Shown: positions 56,835 through 64,000 of the stretch, in pieces | Layout: every line of letters starts with the position of its first letter | Position numbering within the stretch: the first letter of the stretch is position 1 | NCBI RefSeq assembly: GCF_013155295.1 | Contig: NZ_JABJXT010000008.1 | Span: 62,001 to 126,000 of the forward strand | Source: Pseudogemmobacter hezensis | GTDB taxonomy: Bacteria; Pseudomonadota; Alphaproteobacteria; Rhodobacterales; Rhodobacteraceae | DNA: 64,000 nucleotides | Direction: 5' to 3' | Translations under genes and position numbers: made by a program | Notes under the pieces: model-generated | What the model saw: only the letters and a program-made list of their open reading frames with translations | Told to the model about the DNA's origin: nothing | Database searches by the model: none

Positions 56835-57284
56835 ATGACCATCAGCAATACTGAAAATCCTGCTGCCCCGATCGGGCTGCTTGCCGGACAGGACAGCCAG
56901 CACGAAAGCCTGCCAGAGCGGCCGCTGCGCAATGCGATGCTGCGCGGCTGGCGTTGCCGCTGCCCCGCCTGCGGCGCGGGGCCGATGCTGTCGTCATATC
57001 TGAAAGTCCGTGACCATTGCCCGGTCTGCAACGAAGAGCTTTACCATCAGCGGGCCGATGACGGCCCGGCCTATGTGACGATCCTGATCGTTGGCCATGT
57101 GATCGGGCCTTTGATGCTGGCGATCTATGCGCGCTGGAACCCGGACCCGCTGATCACCGCCGTCCTGATGTCGGTGGCGAGTGTGGCGCTTTGTCTTTTC
57201 CTGCTGCCCCGGGTCAAGGGGGCGTTTGTTGGCCTGCAATGGTCGCGGCGCATGCATGGTTTCGGCCCGAATGAGCGAGACTGA
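56835..57284 (+). CDS. DUF983 zinc-ribbon membrane protein
   Basis: 149 residues. A four-Cys zinc-binding segment (CRCPACGAG...DHCPVCNEE, ~42-70) is followed by two membrane helices (~86-103 and ~110-130). This is the DUF983 pattern, sometimes linked to cytochrome oxidase assembly in alphaproteobacteria, but the function is not settled. It is followed 12 bases later by the NUDIX gene and divergent from the ECF sigma operon. Confidence 0.9.
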   Translation: MTISNTENPAAPIGLLAGQDSQHESLPERPLRNAMLRGWRCRCPACGAGPMLSSYLKVRDHCPVCNEELYHQRADDGPAYVTILIVGHVIGPLMLAIYARWNPDPLITAVLMSVASVALCLFLLPRVKGAFVGLQWSRRMHGFGPNERD

Positions 57285-57296
57285 CGAGCGCAAGCG

Positions 57297-58013
57297 ATGA
57301 ACAGGGCTGAGGAGATCCGCGACGCGGCAACTGTCATCCTGATCCGCCGCGATGACGGCACCGGAAAATCCGCCGCCCCCCGCGTCCTTATGGGCCAGCG
57401 CGGGGCGGCGGCCGCCTTCATGCCCTCAAAATTCGTCTTTCCAGGTGGGGCGCTGGACCCGTCAGACAGCGGGCAGGATGATCTGGCCGGCCTGACTGCG
57501 CAATGTCTGACCAGGCTTTCTGAGGGCGGCGTTGCGCCCGGACGTCTGGTGGCCGCCGCATTGCGCGAACTGCATGAGGAAACCGGCCTCGTATTGCGAT
57601 CAGCCCCACAGACTGGCGCGCAGATTAGCCCGCAGGCTGGCCTCCACACTGGTCCCCACACTGGCCCCCAGACTGGCCCTCACACTGGCCCGTATCCGGG
57701 CGGGGCGCCGATGCGCTTTGTCTTTCGTGCGATCACCCCGCCTGGCCGCAGCCGCCGTTTTGATGCGCGGTTCTTTTTGGCAGATGCGGCGGCGCTGGCG
57801 GGGGATCCCGATGATTTCTCAGATGCGTCAGATGAGCTTTCGCATCTGGCCTGGCTGGGCCTGGATCAGGCGCGTCAGCTGGACCTGCCCTTTATCACAG
57901 AGGTCGTTCTGGCCGAGGTCAGCAACCTTTTGCGCGGCGGTCAGCAACCCGGGGTGCCGTTTTTCGACAATTCCGGCCCCTGCCCCTGTTTTCGCCGCAT
58001 AGGCAGCGCCTGA
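57297..58013 (+). CDS. NUDIX hydrolase with a repeat insertion
   Basis: 238 residues. Nudix fold with RVLMGQRGAAAAFMPSKFVFPGGALD and catalytic helix AALRELHEETGL (RExxxEE). Directly after the catalytic helix lies a 32-residue insert of 4-residue repeats (TGPHTGPQTGPHTGP) encoded by eight 12-bp units. Distal residues SDELSHLAWLGLDQARQLDLPF resemble CoA- or nucleoside-diphosphate-acting members related to MutT/NUDT7-8, but the substrate is unknown. Likely cotranscribed with the DUF983 gene. Confidence 0.88.
   Translation: MNRAEEIRDAATVILIRRDDGTGKSAAPRVLMGQRGAAAAFMPSKFVFPGGALDPSDSGQDDLAGLTAQCLTRLSEGGVAPGRLVAAALRELHEETGLVLRSAPQTGAQISPQAGLHTGPHTGPQTGPHTGPYPGGAPMRFVFRAITPPGRSRRFDARFFLADAAALAGDPDDFSDASDELSHLAWLGLDQARQLDLPFITEVVLAEVSNLLRGGQQPGVPFFDNSGPCPCFRRIGSA
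57605..57700 (+). repeat. Eight 12-bp tandem repeats inside the NUDIX gene
   Basis: Units start every 12 bases from 57605, consensus CCCCACACTGGC-like; the middle five are the most alike. The array is in frame and encodes the TGPx repeats. Confidence 0.88.
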
Positions 58014-58071
58014 GGCCAGCATCGCCCCGCATCGTCCCATGCCGCTGCCCCCTTCAGGCCGCTGCCCCCCT

Positions 58072-58662
58072 TCAGAAGGGCAGCAGCATATCGCGGCGAT
58101 AGCCGTTGAAATCGAAAATCTCGGCCGCTGCACGCAGTCTGTCGCGCGGGATCTGGCCGCGATCAAGCACAAAGCCAAAGCTGCCATCAGGGGTGGCGAT
58201 GGCCAGCGTCCGATAACCGCTGTCGACCCAGATCACCCACCAGTCGCCCATGCCCGGCACGCTTAGCCGTCCCGGACCAACCGGCGTTACCGGGCCAGAG
58301 ACGCTGACTTCGCGCCCGTTCAGGCACAGTCTTGCCCGGATGTTCAGGCCCGCCGCGCCGTTTTGCGTGAACTCGGCAGCCCCTGCCCGGCAGCCCTGGC
58401 CGCCCCCCTCGGAAAAGCCCGCGACCTGATGCCAGCCCCCGGCGATCCCAGCTGGCGAAAAGGCCGCAGCCGACCAGATGTCAGCACCTGGACTGCGGAA
58501 TGAGCGCGTCTGATCTGCGGGCTTTTGCGCAGAACAGGCCGCCAGCACCAGAGCTGCCAGCCACAGCCCTGTCCTCCCTGCATGCCGCTGAAATAAGCCG
58601 CGCCGCTTTTTCTTTGTGGCTGCGCCCGCCTCTGTTGCTGATCCCGCGATTACTGGATGCAC
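58072..58662 (-). CDS. Lipocalin family outer-membrane lipoprotein
   Basis: 196 residues. Lipoprotein signal with lipobox LVLAACSA (Cys ~43) after a long basic N-terminus (KKKRRGLFQRHAGR). The lipocalin barrel has the GxW motif in IAGGWHQVAGF and the second conserved strand DWWVIWVDSGYRTLAIAT; C-terminal DRGQIPRDRLRAAAEIF is Blc-like. Such proteins bind fatty acids or lysophospholipids in the envelope. Start GTG 58662 overlaps the upstream gene by 13 bases, indicating coupling. Confidence 0.85.
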   Translation of the reverse strand: MHPVIAGSATEAGAATKKKRRGLFQRHAGRTGLWLAALVLAACSAQKPADQTRSFRSPGADIWSAAAFSPAGIAGGWHQVAGFSEGGGQGCRAGAAEFTQNGAAGLNIRARLCLNGREVSVSGPVTPVGPGRLSVPGMGDWWVIWVDSGYRTLAIATPDGSFGFVLDRGQIPRDRLRAAAEIFDFNGYRRDMLLPF

Positions 58663-59324
58663 TGCGTCATCCTCCGGCCGGAATCGTCCAGAACCTCATT
58701 ACAGCCGAAAAGCGGATCAAAAGGAGAGCATGTGCCCGAGCGGGCCAGGCATTGCCCCGAACACTGGCTGGATGATGTGCAGCTTTTGCCGCCATCCTTC
58801 GTCCTGGACACGCAGGAATACATGCCATTTCCGGCAGCGGCCCAGATGCCCTTGCGCTTTTCACAGGCAAGCCAGGCCTCGCTTTTACGGGTTTCAGAGT
58901 CGGCCGCGGCGGCTTTTGGGGCCTCTGTCGCCGAGGCAGCCCCTTCGGCATCGGTCGCCCCTGTAGCCTCCCCGGCTGCAACACCTGCCGCCGCGGAGGA
59001 TTGCGCCGGCTTTTCAGCCGGGGCAGCTGCCGCGGGCGCTTCGGCAGGTGCAGAAGATGGGCCAGCTGCATTTGTTGCCGCATTTGGCGCAGGATCTGAT
59101 GCGGGATCAGATGTGGGGGCGGCGCTGCCGGTCGCAGGGCCAGGCGCATCCAGCGGCGTTGCCTCAATCGCGCCCCCGGTAAGCACAGAGCCCGCCGTGC
59201 CACCGCCACCGGCTGCGCCGCCCTCACCTTTGTCGCCACCAAAGCCCGGCAGGCAGGCCGACAGACCAAAGGCCAGAACCGCCGCACTCAGCAGCTGCGA
59301 AATACGATTTCCGAACACGCTCAC
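58650..59324 (-). CDS. Lipoprotein with Ala/Pro-rich linker and Cys-rich C-terminus
   Basis: 224 residues. Signal peptide with lipobox LSACL (Cys ~24), a ~120-residue Ala/Pro/Glu/Thr linker, and a C-terminal module of ~70 residues with eight cysteines (WLACEKRKGIW, MYSCVSRTKDGGKSC, SQCSGQCLARSGTC, GCNEV, TQCIQ). Such spacing suggests four disulfides. I do not recognise a named family. The stop overlaps the lipocalin gene start, so both envelope lipoproteins are made together. Confidence 0.78.
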   Translation of the reverse strand: MSVFGNRISQLLSAAVLAFGLSACLPGFGGDKGEGGAAGGGGTAGSVLTGGAIEATPLDAPGPATGSAAPTSDPASDPAPNAATNAAGPSSAPAEAPAAAAPAEKPAQSSAAAGVAAGEATGATDAEGAASATEAPKAAAADSETRKSEAWLACEKRKGIWAAAGNGMYSCVSRTKDGGKSCTSSSQCSGQCLARSGTCSPFDPLFGCNEVLDDSGRRMTQCIQ

Positions 59325-59516
59325 CAGATCACTTTCATCGGCTGCCCTGCCGTTCCTGCCCAGTTATGTCATTGCGCCAGAGACTGACCTGAAACCCGCA
59401 GAGGAACAAGTCACATCCGCCTGGCCGAGGGCCTGACTACTGGCCGAAAGCCGGGCCGAAATGCCAGCCCGTGCAATACCCCCGTGCCAATGCCCCCGCG
59501 CCTCAGGACGGGCGCC

Positions 59517-60557
59517 TCAGAACGGGCGCGGGTGATCGCGGTGCAGCTGATCGATATCGGCCAGCACCTCGGGCGACAGCGTCAGTGCGGCGGCGTCGAT
59601 GCAGGTTTCCAGATCGGCGAGCTTTGTCGCGCCGATGATCGGCAGCGTGACAAAGGGGCGGCTGCGGCAAAACGCCAGCGACATCTGCACCGGATCCAGC
59701 CCATGGCGGGCGGCAACCCCCAGGGTGGCGGCGACCGCCGGGAACACCTGCGGCGTGATGCGGCCGCCAAGGGTGGGCACCACGGCACGGCGGCTGTCAG
59801 AGGGGGTGACATCGCCCGCATATTTGCCAGACAAAAGCCCGGTGGCCAGCGGCGAATAGGCCAGCAGCGGCACATCCTCGATCAGGGACAGCTCGGCATG
59901 GTCAGTGTCGAACTGACGGCAGAGCAGCGAGTATTCATTCTGGCTGCTGACCATGCGCGGCAGGCCCAGCGTATCGGCCAGATGCAGCCAGCGCGCAGTG
60001 CCCCAGACGGTTTCATTCGAAAGACCAATGGCGCGGATCTTGCCCTCGGCGATCAGCGCCTGGGCTGCGGTCAGGATGTCGGTCATCGCCGCCGTCTCGG
60101 CGGCGCGGTCGATGCCGGTCGGCGCATAGTCCCAGTTCTGGCGGAAGTGGTAGCTGCCGCGATTGGGCCAGTGCAGCTGATAAAGGTCGATGTAATCGGT
60201 CTGCAGGCGGCGCAGCGAATCCTCAACCGCAAGGCGCATCACCTTGCCGTCAATCGGCTGATCAGGGCGGATGACCTGGCCCTTGCCCGCAATTTTGGTG
60301 GCGATCACCAGGCGGTCGCGCTGACCCCGGCTGGCAAGCCAGGTGCCGATGATTTCCTCGCTGCGCCCGGCGGTCTCGGCGCGGACCGGGTTGACGGGAT
60401 ACATCTCAGCCGTGTCCCAGAAGGTGACGCCGCGCTCAAGCGCCAGATCGGCCTGGGCATGGCCCTCGGCCTCGGTGTTCTGGCTGCCCCAGGTCATGGT
60501 GCCAAGGCAATATTCCGAAACGGTCAGGCCAGAGCGTCCGAGCGGTATCATCTTCAT
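59517..60557 (-). CDS. Aldo/keto reductase (Tas-like)
   Basis: 346 residues. NADPH-dependent (alpha/beta)8 oxidoreductase. N-terminal MKMIPLGRSGLTVSEYCLGT, catalytic Tyr in FWDTAEMYPVNP, Lys in IATKIAGKG, His in YQLHWPNRG, and cofactor-binding IIGATKLADLE. It resembles E. coli Tas. The substrate is unknown. ATG 60557 has AAGGA nine bases upstream; a longer in-frame N-terminus (to 60614) is discounted. It is transcribed leftward and is 209 bases downstream of lipA. Confidence 0.92.
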   Translation of the reverse strand: MKMIPLGRSGLTVSEYCLGTMTWGSQNTEAEGHAQADLALERGVTFWDTAEMYPVNPVRAETAGRSEEIIGTWLASRGQRDRLVIATKIAGKGQVIRPDQPIDGKVMRLAVEDSLRRLQTDYIDLYQLHWPNRGSYHFRQNWDYAPTGIDRAAETAAMTDILTAAQALIAEGKIRAIGLSNETVWGTARWLHLADTLGLPRMVSSQNEYSLLCRQFDTDHAELSLIEDVPLLAYSPLATGLLSGKYAGDVTPSDSRRAVVPTLGGRITPQVFPAVAATLGVAARHGLDPVQMSLAFCRSRPFVTLPIIGATKLADLETCIDAAALTLSPEVLADIDQLHRDHPRPF

Positions 60558-60766
60558 CGGTGTGGTCCTTTTGCGGGGCCATTGCCCCCTGGTGGTCTGG
60601 CCGCGCCCGGGCAACCGGCGGCCTTTCGCTGCGTTCTAGACAAAGAACAGGCCAGGGAAAACTGCCAAAGCAGCAGCCCCCGGGCCTGCAGTCATTTCAG
60701 GAAAAAATCAGCTGCCCAGGGCCTGCCAGACAACGGCCAACTGCTATAAAATCAGGCAAGGCAGTC

Positions 60767-61717
60767 TCAGACGCGGCCCAGTTTCTCCTGGCGAGCCGTG
60801 CGCAGCTGCGCAAAATCCTCGCCCGCGTGATAGGACGAGCGCGTCAGAGGCGTTGCCGAGACCATCAGGAAGCCCTTGTTGCGCGCCGATTTTTCATAGG
60901 ATGCGAACTCATCCGGGGTCACGAAATCGGCCACCCGGTGGTGCTTCGGCGTGGGCTGCAGATATTGGCCAACGGTCAGAAAATCGATATCGGCCGAGCG
61001 CATGTCATCCATGACCTGCAAGACCTCATGGCGCTTTTCCCCCAGCCCGACCATGATGCCCGATTTGGTGAACATCGAGGGATCAAGGTCTTTGACGCGC
61101 TGCAGCAAACGCAGGCTGTGGAAGTAACGGGCACCGGGGCGGACCTCATGGTAAAGCGAGGGCACGGTTTCCAGATTGTGGTTGAACACATCGGGACGCG
61201 CCTCGACGACCTTCTCCAGCGCGGCGGGGGCGCATTTCAGGAAGTCGGGCGTCAGGATCTCAATCGTGGTGCCGGGCGAGCGGTGGCGCACCGCGCGGAT
61301 GGTCTGGGCGAAATGCTCGGCCCCGCCATCCTCCAGATCGTCGCGGTCCACGCTTGTGATAACCACATGGTTCAGGCCCAGCTTCTGCACCGCATGCGCA
61401 ACGCGGCCTGGCTCAAAGGCATCAAGGTTTTGCGGTTTTCCGGTCGCCACATTGCAAAAGGTGCAGCCCCGGGTGCAGATCTCGCCCATGATCATCATGG
61501 TGGCGTGACCCTGGCTCCAGCATTCGCCGACATTGGGGCAGCCCGCCTCTTCACAGACCGTGACGAGGCGGTTTTCCTTCATGATGTCGCGGGTTTTCTT
61601 ATAGCCTTCGGAATTTGGGGCGCGCACCCGGATCCAGGATGGTTTCTTCGGCTGTTCCTGATCAGGGCGATGCGCCTTTTCGGGGTGCCGCTGGTCGGGA
61701 ATTTTCAGATCGCGCAT
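60767..61717 (-). CDS. lipA: Lipoyl synthase
   Basis: 316 residues. Radical SAM enzyme that inserts two sulfurs into octanoyl groups on E2 and GcvH proteins. The auxiliary cluster cysteines are in [15 protein letters not shown] and the radical SAM cluster in [10 protein letters not shown]; the C-terminal RSSYHAGED serine ligand is present. Length is normal. ATG 61717 starts [16 protein letters not shown]. It is divergent from aqpZ. Confidence 0.97.
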   Translation of the reverse strand: MRDLKIPDQRHPEKAHRPDQEQPKKPSWIRVRAPNSEGYKKTRDIMKENRLVTVCEEAGCPNVGECWSQGHATMMIMGEICTRGCTFCNVATGKPQNLDAFEPGRVAHAVQKLGLNHVVITSVDRDDLEDGGAEHFAQTIRAVRHRSPGTTIEILTPDFLKCAPAALEKVVEARPDVFNHNLETVPSLYHEVRPGARYFHSLRLLQRVKDLDPSMFTKSGIMVGLGEKRHEVLQVMDDMRSADIDFLTVGQYLQPTPKHHRVADFVTPDEFASYEKSARNKGFLMVSATPLTRSSYHAGEDFAQLRTARQEKLGRV

Positions 61718-61835
61718 GGCATGGCCTCTGGCTTTTTCCCCCTTTTCCGGGGCTTTGGATGAACATAGACATTAACAGGCCCCAAGGCAACGGATTGTGC
61801 ATGAACACATCCCCAGGGGCCACTGTTCAGGATTT

Positions 61836-61854
61836 GCCGGGGGTTGTCCCCGGC
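61836..61854 (+). promoter_or_regulatory. Hairpin just upstream of the aqpZ ribosome-binding site
   Basis: GCCGGGG-GTTGT-CCCCGGC, perfect 7-bp stem, ending 9 bases before the AGGAGGG that precedes the aqpZ ATG. It may affect translation or be a regulator site; no known motif is recognised. Confidence 0.4.
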
Positions 61855-61873
61855 CCTGCTACCAGGAGGGACA

Positions 61874-62569
61874 ATGTCCAAAAAGTTTACAGCCGAGGTT
61901 ATCGGCACATTCATCCTTGTATTTTTCGGCTGTGGCGCAGCGGTGATTGCGGGGGCGAACGGCCTTGAGGGCGTCGGTCTGACCGGGATCTCGCTGGCAT
62001 TCGGGATCTCGATCGTTGCGGCGGCCTATGGGATCGGCCTGATCTCCGGCGCCCATCTTAACCCCGCCGTCAGCCTTGGCATTTTGCTGGCCGGAAAAAT
62101 GTCACCCGCAGATTTCGTGACCTATGTCATCGCCCAGGTCCTGGGCGCGGTGCTTGGCGCGGCGGTTCTCTACCTGATCATGAGCGGCAAGGCCGGCTTC
62201 GTGATGGGGGAATATGCGCTTGGCTCGAACGGATTTGGCGAGAATTATCTTGGCAAGTTCAATATGACCTCGGCGCTGGTCTTTGAGATCGTGGCGACCT
62301 TCGTGTTTGTGACGGTGATTTTGGGCGCGACCCAACCCGGCGCCTCGACCATCCTTGCGGCGCTGGCCATCGGTCTGACGCTGACCGGCATTCACCTGGT
62401 CGGCATCCAGGTGACCGGGGTTTCGGTCAACCCGGCCCGCTCGATCGGTCCGGCTGTCTTTGCGGGCGGCGCGGCCCTCAGCCAGCTGTGGCTTTTCATC
62501 GTGGCGCCGCTGGTCGGGGGGGCCCTGGCGGGCATCGTCCATAAGATCGGCCTGACCCGCGCTGACTGA
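61874..62569 (+). CDS. aqpZ: Aquaporin Z
   Basis: 231 residues, six membrane helices plus two half-helices. Both NPA boxes are present: GAHLNPAVSLG (~62-64) and VSVNPARSIG (~186-188). Selectivity-filter residues fit a water channel: Phe in TM2 region, His in GIHLVG and Arg after the second NPA. It mediates osmotic water flow across the inner membrane. ATG 61874 has strong SD AGGAGGG; an upstream in-frame start (61844) is discounted. A terminator follows. Confidence 0.96.
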   Translation: MSKKFTAEVIGTFILVFFGCGAAVIAGANGLEGVGLTGISLAFGISIVAAAYGIGLISGAHLNPAVSLGILLAGKMSPADFVTYVIAQVLGAVLGAAVLYLIMSGKAGFVMGEYALGSNGFGENYLGKFNMTSALVFEIVATFVFVTVILGATQPGASTILAALAIGLTLTGIHLVGIQVTGVSVNPARSIGPAVFAGGAALSQLWLFIVAPLVGGALAGIVHKIGLTRAD

Positions 62570-62590
62570 GCAGCCCTCAGCTACGACATG

Positions 62591-62624
62591 AACGCGCGCC
62601 CTGCCAAAGGGCGCGCGTTTTTCA
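62591..62624 (+). terminator. Rho-independent terminator after aqpZ
   Basis: AACGCGCGCCCT (62591-62602) and AGGGCGCGCGTT (62608-62619) pair perfectly with a 5-base loop, followed by TTTTCATT. Confidence 0.88.
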
Positions 62625-62650
62625 TTCTGTCGGCGCTAAGCGGCCCGCGC

Positions 62651-63907
62651 CTAGCCGATCAGCGGCCCAGAGCGGCCATAGGTCTCATCATAATGGCGGC
62701 GCAGGCGCAAAAGCGCGATCCGCAGCACGATTTTGCCAGAACGCGCTGCCCAGCCCATCCGCCGCTCGGCGCTTTCGACCCCTTCCAGGAAGCAGCACAC
62801 CCTGAGCGCAATATCCCCCAGCCCCGGCCCCAGATCATCCAGAGCAGCCGCCACCCTGGCCCGCGCCCGGCCCGGCCCCTCAGCCGGCCCCGCGCCGCTC
62901 TGAAAGCTGCCGCGCGAACCGGCGGTGAGGAAGTTCTCCCAGTTTTGCGCCACACGTGGCCCCATCTGCGCCAGCTCGAAATCCTCGCGCAGACGCTCGG
63001 CCGCGGCGACGAGGTCATGGCTGAGGAAGAGTTCACCATTCTTCTCGCGCCGCCGCCCCAGCACCGCGACCGGGCTTTCTGCGGTATTGAAACGGGTGCG
63101 GCGCGGTCCCTCATCGCTGGGAATGCTGCGCTCGACATAGGCGCGATGCGGTGTGGTGAAGGGGGCTGCTGCCTCGGAAAGGCCCGTTGCCGCGCCCCCG
63201 GATGCGGCGCGCCCCTCATCCATCTGGCGCCGCAATGCGGCCCGCCCGGCCTGGGTGATGCCATAGGTCGAGATCCGCCCCGTTTTGCGGCAGCTGATCC
63301 AGTCTTGCAGGCAAAAGGCCTGGGCGATCCCGCGTTCCAGCACCGCCGTTCTGACGGTGCGCCCATCGGGCAATTCGCGCAGCACGGCGGCCTTTTCCAT
63401 GTCATTTGCAAAGGCCAGAACTGCCCCCGGCTCTGCCAGACGGCGCAGGATCCGCAAGGCCTCACGGCCCAGCTCGCCCTCATCCGGCAGGGTTTCAGGG
63501 GACTGAGTTTCGGGCGACAGAGGTTCGTGATGTAACGCAGCACCCCGACCTGCAGGGGCTGCGGCCAATGCAGCTGCCCGGGCCGGGCTGACGGTGTGGG
63601 ACAGGGGTTGCGCGGGGATGGGTGTCATGCTTTGGGGCACCTTCTGGCCGTCAGGGGAAGAGGGAATACGCACCGACTGACTAAGCAGGCTGAGAGCTGC
63701 ATCCATCAGCGGATCGTCGCGGCGGCACTCGTATCGCCTGACCTGTCGCATCACGGTCGAGGCATGCACCCCCCGCGCCCGCGCCAGCGCCCTGAGCGAT
63801 ATCCCCTCTTCGGTATGGCCAAGATACAGCCTGACTGGTTCGGGCACCCAGCCGGGCAGATCCGGCAGCGAAACCATGGGGTCAAAGTCTGTGGTCTGTT
63901 CCATCAT
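62651..63907 (-). CDS. HTH/DUF6456 regulator-like protein
   Basis: 418 residues. N-terminal helix-turn-helix (EEGISLRALARARGVHASTVMRQVRRYE, quoted in part as GVHASTVMRQVRRYE, ~30-60), long Pro/Ala-rich linker, a second wHTH-like segment (~150-235), and C-terminal DUF6456 domain with ESPVAVLGRRREKNGELFLS and AAERLREDFELAQMGPRVAQNW. It is conserved in Rhodobacterales and related to CtrA-network genes in annotation habit, but its function is not established. Start MMEQTT at 63907 (or 63904). 63908-64000 holds its presumed promoter. Confidence 0.85.
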   Translation of the reverse strand: MMEQTTDFDPMVSLPDLPGWVPEPVRLYLGHTEEGISLRALARARGVHASTVMRQVRRYECRRDDPLMDAALSLLSQSVRIPSSPDGQKVPQSMTPIPAQPLSHTVSPARAAALAAAPAGRGAALHHEPLSPETQSPETLPDEGELGREALRILRRLAEPGAVLAFANDMEKAAVLRELPDGRTVRTAVLERGIAQAFCLQDWISCRKTGRISTYGITQAGRAALRRQMDEGRAASGGAATGLSEAAAPFTTPHRAYVERSIPSDEGPRRTRFNTAESPVAVLGRRREKNGELFLSHDLVAAAERLREDFELAQMGPRVAQNWENFLTAGSRGSFQSGAGPAEGPGRARARVAAALDDLGPGLGDIALRVCCFLEGVESAERRMGWAARSGKIVLRIALLRLRRHYDETYGRSGPLIG

Positions 63908-64000
63908 CTGTTCAGAACATCCGGCTGAGGTATCGGGCAGCTTAGCGGGAACATGGTTACTCAGGCGTTAACTGGTTACGATTTGTCCATAATTGTTTCC

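Noticed and set aside
63908-64000. Repeated GGTTAC words near the right edge
   Set aside because: Two 6-base copies are not significant; probably an ordinary promoter region cut by the window end.

Overview
The window is GC-rich, densely packed alphaproteobacterial chromosome, almost certainly from the Rhodobacteraceae/Paracoccaceae. The best evidence is the block dusB(nifR3)-ntrB-ntrC-ntrY-ntrX-trkA-trkH-hfq-hflX, the fused ispDF, a magnesium-type aspartate-rich HemB, an alphaproteobacterial LexA box (GTTC-N7-GTTC) upstream of uvrA, and NtrC and NtrX proteins without a readable GAFTGA loop. I see no insertion sequence, prophage, CRISPR array, tRNA or rRNA. Most of it reads as core genome, with a few accessory insertions.

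Layout. 1-4.3 kb: M23 peptidase plus bactofilin, then valS. 4.3-6.2 kb: an rtcB-prfH ribosome rescue and repair pair behind a possible 16-codon leader ORF. 6.3-9.5 kb: DUF4173 membrane protein with an OmpR-type regulator and histidine kinase. 9.6-14.4 kb: uvrA, divergent from psuK-psuG (pseudouridine breakdown), with an SOS box between them. 14.5-17.1 kb: DUF502 protein, patatin phospholipase, bdhA. 17.26-17.34 kb: a candidate small RNA with its own promoter and terminator. 17.4-21.7 kb: orphan YejA-like binding protein, entericidin, DsbA-family protein, Bcr/CflA exporter. 21.7-29.2 kb: mfd, hemB, a SYLF lipoprotein, a DedA protein and a dehydrogenase. 29.3-31.8 kb: penicillin-acylase-family protein.

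31.8-44.9 kb is the leftward nitrogen/potassium/Hfq block. 45.1-47.4 kb holds ispDF, pgpA and pncC, translationally coupled. 47.5-51.4 kb contains two cobalamin riboswitches. One lies upstream of bluB (lower ligand of B12). The other lies upstream of a lone ABC-ATPase-like protein whose P-loop is gone. 51.7-54.5 kb: a second bactofilin, a DUF1489 protein, and a GIY-YIG/DEDDh-exonuclease fusion protein. 54.9-56.6 kb: ECF sigma factor operon with a periplasmic metal-sensor-like protein. 56.8-59.3 kb: DUF983, NUDIX, lipocalin lipoprotein and a Cys-rich lipoprotein. 59.5-64 kb: aldo/keto reductase, lipA, aqpZ and a DUF6456 regulator-like protein.

The region carries many perfectly phased short tandem repeats (12, 13, 16 and 24 bp), both in protein linkers and between genes. 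The most interesting items are the B12-riboswitch-controlled pseudo-ATPase, the GIY-YIG/exonuclease fusion, the leader region of rtcB-prfH, and the small RNA. All readings are by eye from sequence and family knowledge; no searches or folding programs were run.
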